Positions 57,202 to 64,000 of a stretch of DNA of 64,000 nucleotides are shown here, piece after piece. The stretch comes from Gossypium raimondii. Taxonomy: Eukaryota; Streptophyta; Magnoliopsida; Malvales; Malvaceae. Both the position numbers and the translations under genes were made by a program. The notes below the pieces were generated by a model. The model was not told the origin of the DNA. It saw nothing but the letters and a program-made list of their open reading frames with translations, and made no database searches. Location: assembly GCF_025698545.1 (NCBI RefSeq), contig NC_068571.1:40705733-40769732 (forward strand), read 5' to 3'. How positions within the stretch are numbered: position 1 is the stretch's first letter; each line of letters starts with the position of its first letter.

Positions 57202-59168
57202 TGTTGACACCATTTTTTTAGATGAAAAACGGGGTCCAATTGGGTTTTGAAAACGAAAAAGGGAGTCGCCACCAATCCTTTTTTGAGGTGTGATTGGGTC
57301 ACCTTGGAAAGAGGTTGTTTCTAATAAATAATTTGATTTTATTAAAATAACAGTTTTGGTCAACGGAATCTAGAAAACGGGTTCGGGAGTCGGTTACGTA
57401 CGAGGAAGGGTTAGCACCCTCGTAACGCCCAGAAATTGGTACCTAGTTAATTATCTAATGTCTTGATGTCGAGAATTGAAAACTTGAAAAATTTTAAAAA
57501 ATATGATCCCTTGTATTAAACATTAAAAATTTGGCAAAAGAAGCATATTTTATGTTAATCGAGAAAGAGAATCATATCCAGTAAGTTAGGACACAATATC
57601 TCGAATTCCCAATATACAAAAAATGCTTATTTAAAAGTATTTTAGCTATCTCGATTTGAAAGTGAGGTCACAACCAAGAAGTTAGGATGCGATTCTTTTT
57701 AAATCCCGAGATCATTTAAAACTTGAGTTTGAAAGATTCGTGTATTTAGATTTATTGTGAAAATCGAAACCCAGTAAGTTAGGGTACGACATTCTCAAAT
57801 CTAAACACGAGATTTTGCTTATTCAAAATTGTAATTTATGTATTGAAATGAATTAATCTAACATGAAATAATAAAACACGATGTTAATACTCATAACAAG
57901 ACGATATTGAATACAATAGTGCAAAATAATAAGAACAATTGCAACGTAAATAAGATAAATACAAAGTATGAATCAATAACATACTGAAATAGCAATGTCT
58001 ACAAGCAAATAAAATTAAAGCATTCATTAGGATCAATAACGCAAATGAAATAAATAACTAAATGAATACTGAATATAAAAAGTAAAAAGATATATGTGTG
58101 CATAAAATTATGAGAATGTAAAAATCATGCACGTAAAAATATGTGTAAATATGTATGTGTACATTTATGTGTATGTACAAAGTTATGAAATATATAAAAT
58201 ATAAAGGTAGGTATATGTATATATTTTTATAAAAATAAAACATATATATATTATGTGCATGTATGCATTATAAAATATATGAAAGTATATATATACAAGG
58301 ATATATAAATAAATAAGATATAAAGTATATAGGTATGTATTTATGAAAATTAAAAATATATATATATAGACATGCTATATACATAAAATAATAAAAGATA
58401 AATATGTATAGGTATTCATAAAAATAAAATATGTGTATTCAGTATATTAAAGTATAAAGTATAAATAATATATATCTAAGCGAGATATACATATGTAAGT
58501 AAACTTGGAAAGTTATGCGTACACATACTATGACAATATGAATGTATATGTATAAATTATAGAATGTATTAAAGTGTAAGTATGTATATAGGTATGTACA
58601 CATATATCATAATCAAAAAACAGTATAAATGGGTAAACAATAAAGGCAAATAATAAAAATAAAAGCAATAATGATAATAATAATAATAATAATGGTAATA
58701 AAACTAATTACTTTAAAAAAAACAATAAAAAACGGGACTAAATAAAAAAAATGCAAAATTCCAGGGGAGAAAAGTAAAAAAGAAAAAAAACTAAAACAAG
58801 GACCAGATTGGAGGGAAGCCCAGAAGCAGAAGGACTGAAAGGGTAAATAGACCCTAAGTCCAAAACACGCGGATCCTTGGGATCCATCGGGTCAACGAGC
58901 GGGTCGCGCTCAATACGGCGCCGTTTTGGAGCCATTGATCGACTCAAGCAGGCGTGCGTTTGCACAACACATAAGACCCAATAAATACCTTAATCTGATA
59001 GCCTCCATTCATTTTTTAAACAAACAAAGAAAAAGAAAATAAAAAAACAAAAAAGGAAAACTGAGAGCCCGAATGCTCTCCTCCCCACGCCTCTCTCTGC
59101 CCTTAAGCTCAGGCCGCCATCTCCGCCTCCATGGCCAATGGCCGGAGTTGCGTGAGAACGGCCCCTAG
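57202..59168 (-). repeat. 5' LTR of element B, inner part
   Basis: Collinear with 42428-44424 of the left LTR, including the stem-loop modules (about 57530-57830) and the GC-rich promoter-like part. It is interrupted at 59168 by solo LTR C. Confidence 0.9.
59164..59168 (+). repeat. Target-site duplication CCTAG, left of element C
   Basis: CCTAG at 59164-59168 and again at 62741-62745. The uninterrupted left LTR has a single CCTAG here (before GCCTCCCCC), giving the empty site. Confidence 0.92.
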
Positions 59169-61487
59169 TGTAACACCCCCTAACCCGTATCCGTCACCGG
59201 ACTAGGGTTACGAGGCATTATTGAACAAAACACACCTTGATACAAATGTTCAATAGAATTCAAGAATTTAACATTGATATGCAATTCGTTTGAATACAGG
59301 TTTAAATCAACTATTTCTAATTCAAAATATAAGCATTGTATATATATATAAATTGAAATATATTAAGCTTAGCCAAATTTTAAGTAAGTATAATTATAAA
59401 TTCTACTTTAACCTTTTTAAAACAAAACATAACATTTTGATCCCGTTAAACCATAAGAAAATAAGCTATTTTCGTATGGCTATTAATTTCATATACAATA
59501 TATCAAAGTACGACTTTCCAAAACATTTATCTAGCTTTGTACATGCCAAAGTTAAAATTTAAAGCAGGTTTAATACCGAGACAAGAGATAGAGTGATGAA
59601 CTTGTCGACGATCCACGAGCTTGAAGCTTGATCTTAAGTCTAAAAATCGAAAGACATAAACAAACAAAGTAAGCTTTTATAGCTTAGTAAGTCTATAGCA
59701 TAACATAAATTATAAAAATAATTATGTAATTTCTTGATACACTTAATGAATTCATAAATACTATATATGGTAACTATTACATATAGTCAAAAGCATATTA
59801 AATTATCAACTCTTAAAACCGAATGTAAATTCACCATAAACATGAATAGCCGAATGCTTATATACATATATGCTTAACAAATATTAGCTCCAAATGTATA
59901 TACAGTTATTATAACTAAATGTATATATGTATTTATCACTGCATATATCTAAATGCATATATGTGCTTATCGCTTGCACTTCATCGAATGCATATATATA
60001 TTGTTCAAATACATATGCCAAAAGCATATACTTATACTTATCAACCACATGTCTGAATGCACATATATATTTACTATAATCCACATATGTCGAGTGCATA
60101 CACATATATGTATCCAACAATTTCATGATAACCAACATATATATATACTCACTAAACACAAAGATTGAACGTTTATATGCTTATCAAATACTTAGAAACA
60201 AATGTTCATATATTTATCCATTACATATAACCAAAATCATATATATACCCAATGCAAATAATCACTTAATTTACAGATTCACGGCACTTAGCCTGCTAGG
60301 CTTAAAGCTTGATTCGGATCACCGACACTTAGCACGCTAGGCTTATAACCTGATTCAGATCACGGCACTTAGCACTGCTAGGCTTATAGCCTCGATTCAG
60401 TTCACCAAGCACTTAGCACTGCTAGGCTTATAGCCCGATTCAGATCACCAACACTTAGCACTGCTAGGCTTATAGCCTTATTCAGATCAAGCACTTAGCA
60501 CGCTAGGCTTATAGCCGATTCAGGTTGACCAAGCACTTAGCACGCTAGGTTTTAAAACACGAAAATTTCAATTTCTCATATCTGAATAATTCCTCAAATA
60601 TTTATTAACAAACAAACACATATTCACCGTAGTCCATGCTCAAACATAAATGAGTTTGCAAATCATATTTTCAATCCAATTCAAGTACTAATAACTTATA
60701 ATCATATAAATATATTCCAACCTCATTTATAAAAACATAAACTTTTATGCTTTAATTCAATCTAAAACTTGTACACAAATGTACATATAGATATATTCAA
60801 ACTCCGTATACATATTTAACATTTATACCTTTTAAATAAAATTAAAAGCCCATACAAGTATGTTTATTTATATTCGAACCTATATGAATTTATATATATA
60901 CACATTCTTGCCTTTACCTAAGTTCACAACTTATTCATGTATATATAAATATACTTAAATAAATTTAATACAAATAATTTACATGTACTTATGTATACAC
61001 ACCTATTCGAGCATAACATATATATATGTATCTAAGCTCAATATGAAAACATATTTATGTACATCCATACATATTCAAAACTATACATACATGCTTAACA
61101 TTCATATCTTATAATATAATCAATACTTAATTATATATATAAATGTTCCATCTCACATATAATCACCTTATTTAACAAAATTACCTATACAATTACAATA
61201 TACATATTACTAATCAAACCCAAAGCTTTTACATATATATATATGTATATTCGAAAACCCATGTATATATGAGTATAATACATACCTTTAATCAAAGCAA
61301 GAATTTATACATGTATTTATTTTCTCATATTGAATCTTATGTGTATATATATATATATAACCTTCATACAATCAATTAAATTCAGAACATATTCATATAG
61401 ATACATATATAAATATTAATACATTATATATTTATATATATATGCTTTATAGCATTCCCACTTTAACTTAATTCAAAATTTATATAA

Positions 61488-61533
<46 letters not shown>

Positions 61534-62740
61534 AACACTTTATACACATATATATACCATTTATAATTCTAATTTATTCAATCAAATTACTTCAAATTAA
61601 AGCTCAACAACAACTACAATCGATATACATACATATATACTAATTTAATATCATTAAATAGCTAATAGACTTACCTCGGATATAAGCGAAGGCGTTCGAC
61701 TATTCGACTACTTTTGTTTTTCCCCAATCCAATTTCATTTTCTTCGTTTCTTGATCTAAACATATTCAAATTTAGCCTTTTTATCCATCAAATCATTCAA
61801 TTAAATCCAAAAATACATAAATAGGAAAATTACCATTTTGCCCCTAACATTTTACACTTTTTTTTAAAGTCCTTTTTGCACAAAACACAAAATACACAAA
61901 ATTTAATCACACCGTACTAGGGCCAAATGTTCCTAGTGTTCATACAAGTCCAAAAATTTCATTTATTTCACATTTTAGTCTCTCAAAAATTTATTTTCAC
62001 AATTTAGCCCTAATTACTCAATTTCACCAAAATTTCAAAGACAAAACATGTTAATCTTTCACATATCTTTCATTTTTCATCTTCAACTATCACAAAACTC
62101 AAGCATTCATCAATGGCACATTTCAAAATCATCAACAATTCACAAAATTAATGGCACATTTCAAAATCATCAACAATTCACAAAATTAAGACATGGGTTT
62201 TGAAGAATTCAAAGCAACGATATAAAAAACATAAAAATTATCAAAAACCGAACAAAAACTAACCTTGAATTAAGCTTCAAAAGATGGCCGAACCTAGCTT
62301 AGGTTTCTTTCTTTCCCTTTTCTCTAGTTTCGGTCAAAATAAGATGAAAATGTGGCTTTTAATTTGTTTGTCTTTTAATATATATTAACTTTATAATATA
62401 ATATATTATTATAACCTTTATACATAATAAAAACTATAAATTATAAGCATAATGCCGTCCACTATCATGATTAATGGCCAAATTTCCTATTAAGGACTTC
62501 ACATTATAAAGACATTAGCAAGTTAGCACTTTACACATTAATTAGTCAATTTTACATTTTACGCGATTAAGTCCTTTTATTAAATTAAGCACACAAACAA
62601 TAAAATTAATTCACGAAACTTTCACACATGTAAATTAACACATAATAAACACAAAAAAATAATATTAAAATATTTTTTAGACTCGGATTCGTGGTCCCGA
62701 AACCACTATGTCCGATTAGGGTCGAAATCAGGCTGTGACA
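59169..62740. mobile_element. Element C: probable solo LTR nested in the 5' LTR of element B
   Basis: 3572 bp, TGTAACACCCC ... GGCTGTGACA, flanked by a 5-bp duplication. TG...CA ends with no coding region, primer site or polypurine tract seen inside suggest a solo LTR left by recombination between two LTRs; a non-autonomous LARD-like element is the alternative. The interior is very AT-rich with ATATGCATATA-like repeats (59850-60260) and a (TA)n tract at about 61490-61530. Confidence 0.8.
60277..60560 (+). repeat. Tandem repeat of about 40 bp inside element C
   Basis: Seven degenerate copies of a unit of the form CACTTAGCAC(T)GCTAGGCTTATAGCC, GATTCAGATCAC. Copies differ mainly at GCACGCTAGG versus GCACTGCTAGG and at GCC(T/C)CGATT. 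Confidence 0.85.
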
Positions 62741-62745
62741 CCTAG

Positions 62746-63148
62746 GCCTCCCCCTTTTGCGGCGTCCCCGAAGGCTAAGCCTTCTCAACCGCGAGATCAA
62801 AAGGAAAAGGGATGAAACGCCCCTTTTGGCTCGACTCCGACGACGGCAAGGGTGGGGTTCCGACACCAGCCCGTCGAAGCGGTAAGGTATTTACTCATTT
62901 CCCTTTCAGTTCCTTTTTCTTTGTTGAACGATTGCGGAAAAAAATAAACAATAAATAAAGAGTAAAGTAAATAAGAAACAAGAACAGAGAAGAATAAACT
63001 GGAGTCAACCTTTTTGATCTGTTTTTCCTTTTTTGAATTCAAAACGCTGTGTAAAAAAAATGTACAGAGATATTGTTTGGCTTTTATAGCCTTTTCCATT
63101 GTATTGTATTTTGCTGTCTTGCACTATCTGTTGCGTGCTCCTGCTTTT
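62746..63148 (-). repeat. 5' LTR of element B, outer part (truncated)
   Basis: Resumes the LTR after element C (GCCTCCCCCTTTTGCGGCGT) and matches the left LTR up to about 44825. The last roughly 220 bp, which would end in the TGTACA terminus, are absent. Confidence 0.88.
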
Positions 63149-63405
63149 TTTCTGAATATGGGCGTGTGGCTCACATGGGTGTATGGCCAGCCCGTGTGGA
63201 AATGCCAGACCATGTGGATCCTGAAAATAGCTCTTTTTGCCCGATTTTGGCTCGTTTTTTGCTCTTTTCACTCCCTAGTGCTCTTCTAAGTATAAAAACA
63301 TGAATTTAAATGATTAGGAGCATCAAATTCACTAATTTATACAATTAATCATCCAAAAACGCATTAAGAATGGGATTAAAATATGTTACTTTTATAGCTT
63401 ATCAA
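63149..63405. mobile_element. Fragment of another retroelement (LTR-like)
   Basis: Begins GAATATGGGCGTGTGGCTCA, then GGCCAGCCCGTGTGG and GATTAGGAGCATCAAATTCA, motifs I associate with LTRs of other cotton retrotransposons. It abuts the truncated LTR of element B. Boundaries and target duplication were not found. Confidence 0.5.
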
Positions 63406-63828
63406 AAATCTGTTTACGAGGTCTTCTAAAGATATACCTAAGGGTTGTGGTTGTCGCATGGGTAAACTAGATTTATAATATGGATTGGACTGGTGTCTCA
63501 TTCTATAGCCTGAACCGGGGTAATCTCTCCACCCATGATTGTATGTGTCGAAGAATGAATCGTATCGTCTTTGAGGTGGTCTATAGAAACCTCCAACATT
63601 GCTAAATTGTATTGGATAGTCGTCTTCCCAGACAGGAGTCACAGCTGTTGCATGACTCGGTGCAATACATGTACCACACACTATGACTAGTGTTGTATTT
63701 CCTATGCCAATACGATAAAAAATATTAGCATTATCATTAAGTTTATTTTCCATGGATGATACATTTACCTGTTGTGCAATCATTGGGTAACCCGACGTAA
63801 ACCTATACAGATAATAATTCATAGCCAT
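63376..63828 (-). pseudogene. gag fragment of another LTR retrotransposon
   Basis: A 150-codon minus-strand frame contains SNVGGFYRPPQRRYDSFFDT, then YNHGWRDYPGSGY and QPLGISLEDLVNRFL. The YD.F.NTYN.GWRDHP pattern is common in gag proteins of Athila-type and related plant retroelements. It is a fragment ending near 63376, on the same strand as element B but not part of it. Confidence 0.65.
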
Positions 63829-64000
63829 AGTGGAATATATTCAACTGTTCATTTTTTTGTTATACATATATTCATAGCTAAACTCATTTATTAAACCTAA
63901 AGAAATGTACAAGTAATAAATGTCTGACACAAACAGATGGCTCCTTGGAAAGCCAAACCGTTCAGCCTAAAGAATGAGTTTTCATCCCCATTTTGCAAAG
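63829..64000. other. Right edge, nothing recognised
   Basis: AT-rich; possibly continues the retroelement fragment. Confidence 0.3.

Larger units (their letters stand above)
42428..63148 (-). mobile_element. Element B: Ty3/gypsy Tat/Ogre-like LTR retrotransposon, minus strand
   Basis: Same family as element A in the opposite orientation. Left LTR 42428-45039 is the 3' LTR; right LTR 57202 to about 63148 is the 5' LTR, split by solo LTR C (59169-62740) and missing roughly its outer 220 bp. In element order the interior holds primer site, leader, ORF1, gag, protease, predicted intron, reverse transcriptase, RNase H, integrase, 3' non-coding part, 98-bp tandem repeats and polypurine tract. Without the nested insertion it would be about 17 kb. 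All coding regions are recognisable but interrupted by single stops and frameshifts, so it is inactive; LTRs differ by only a few percent by eye. Confidence 0.92.

Noticed and set aside
60277-60560. CRISPR-like regular repeats
   Set aside because: Degenerate head-to-tail tandem repeats without unique spacers, inside a plant LTR.

Overview
This is a eukaryotic nuclear window from a flowering plant. It has spliced genes with GT-AG introns, AT-rich intergenic DNA and nested LTR retrotransposons. The repeat families and gene sequences look like cotton (Gossypium, Malvaceae), but that is an impression from memory, not a database result. About half of the window is transposon.

Layout, left to right. 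At 1-9.4 kb is a gene-rich block: a SIAMESE-RELATED CDK inhibitor (+, 1480-1989), a three-exon plant-specific protein of unknown function (+, 4330-6075) and an eight-exon ankyrin-RING E3 ligase of the XBAT31 type (-, 6946-9349). The 5' flank of XBAT31 is repeated in inverted orientation about 750 bp away. At 11.2-12.55 kb is an undetermined retrotransposon-derived block. At 12969-24382 is a complete but dead Ty3/gypsy element (A, + strand) with 2.9 kb LTRs, TSD CGAAC and a large tandem array of 45-bp units. At 24.8-42.4 kb is a second gene block: a class I small heat shock protein, a decayed DUF674 gene, a ten-exon SEC12-like/PHF1-like WD40 protein (-), the mitochondrial complex I 51-kDa subunit (+), a PIF/Harbinger-type MITE, a second palindromic MITE, and a two-exon gene for a 67-residue secreted eight-cysteine peptide (-, 41308-41592) whose exons are each too short to stand out as an ORF. 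At 42428 to about 63148 is a second element of the same lineage (B, - strand), longer and less decayed. Its 5' LTR is split by a 3.57 kb solo LTR (C, TSD CCTAG) and then truncated by yet another retroelement, whose gag fragment lies at 63.4-63.8 kb.

Elements A and B look like the Tat/Ogre branch of Ty3/gypsy. They have large LTRs, a primer site ending in TGGCGACTCC, an extra ORF1 upstream of gag, gag-pro followed by a short predicted intron before reverse transcriptase, and tandem repeats between integrase and the polypurine tract. The predicted intron has matching splice sites in both copies, and the tandem repeats of A (45 bp) and B (98 bp) are related. The LTRs carry an array of roughly 100-bp stem-loop modules that the annotated parts do not explain.

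The host genes are unrelated housekeeping or regulatory genes and do not form a pathway. The most interesting points are the unlisted cysteine-rich peptide gene, the LTR hairpin array, the co-evolving 3' tandem repeats with the conserved intron in the two retroelements, the foldback at the XBAT31 promoter, and a suspicious excess of indels at CG sites in one LTR.
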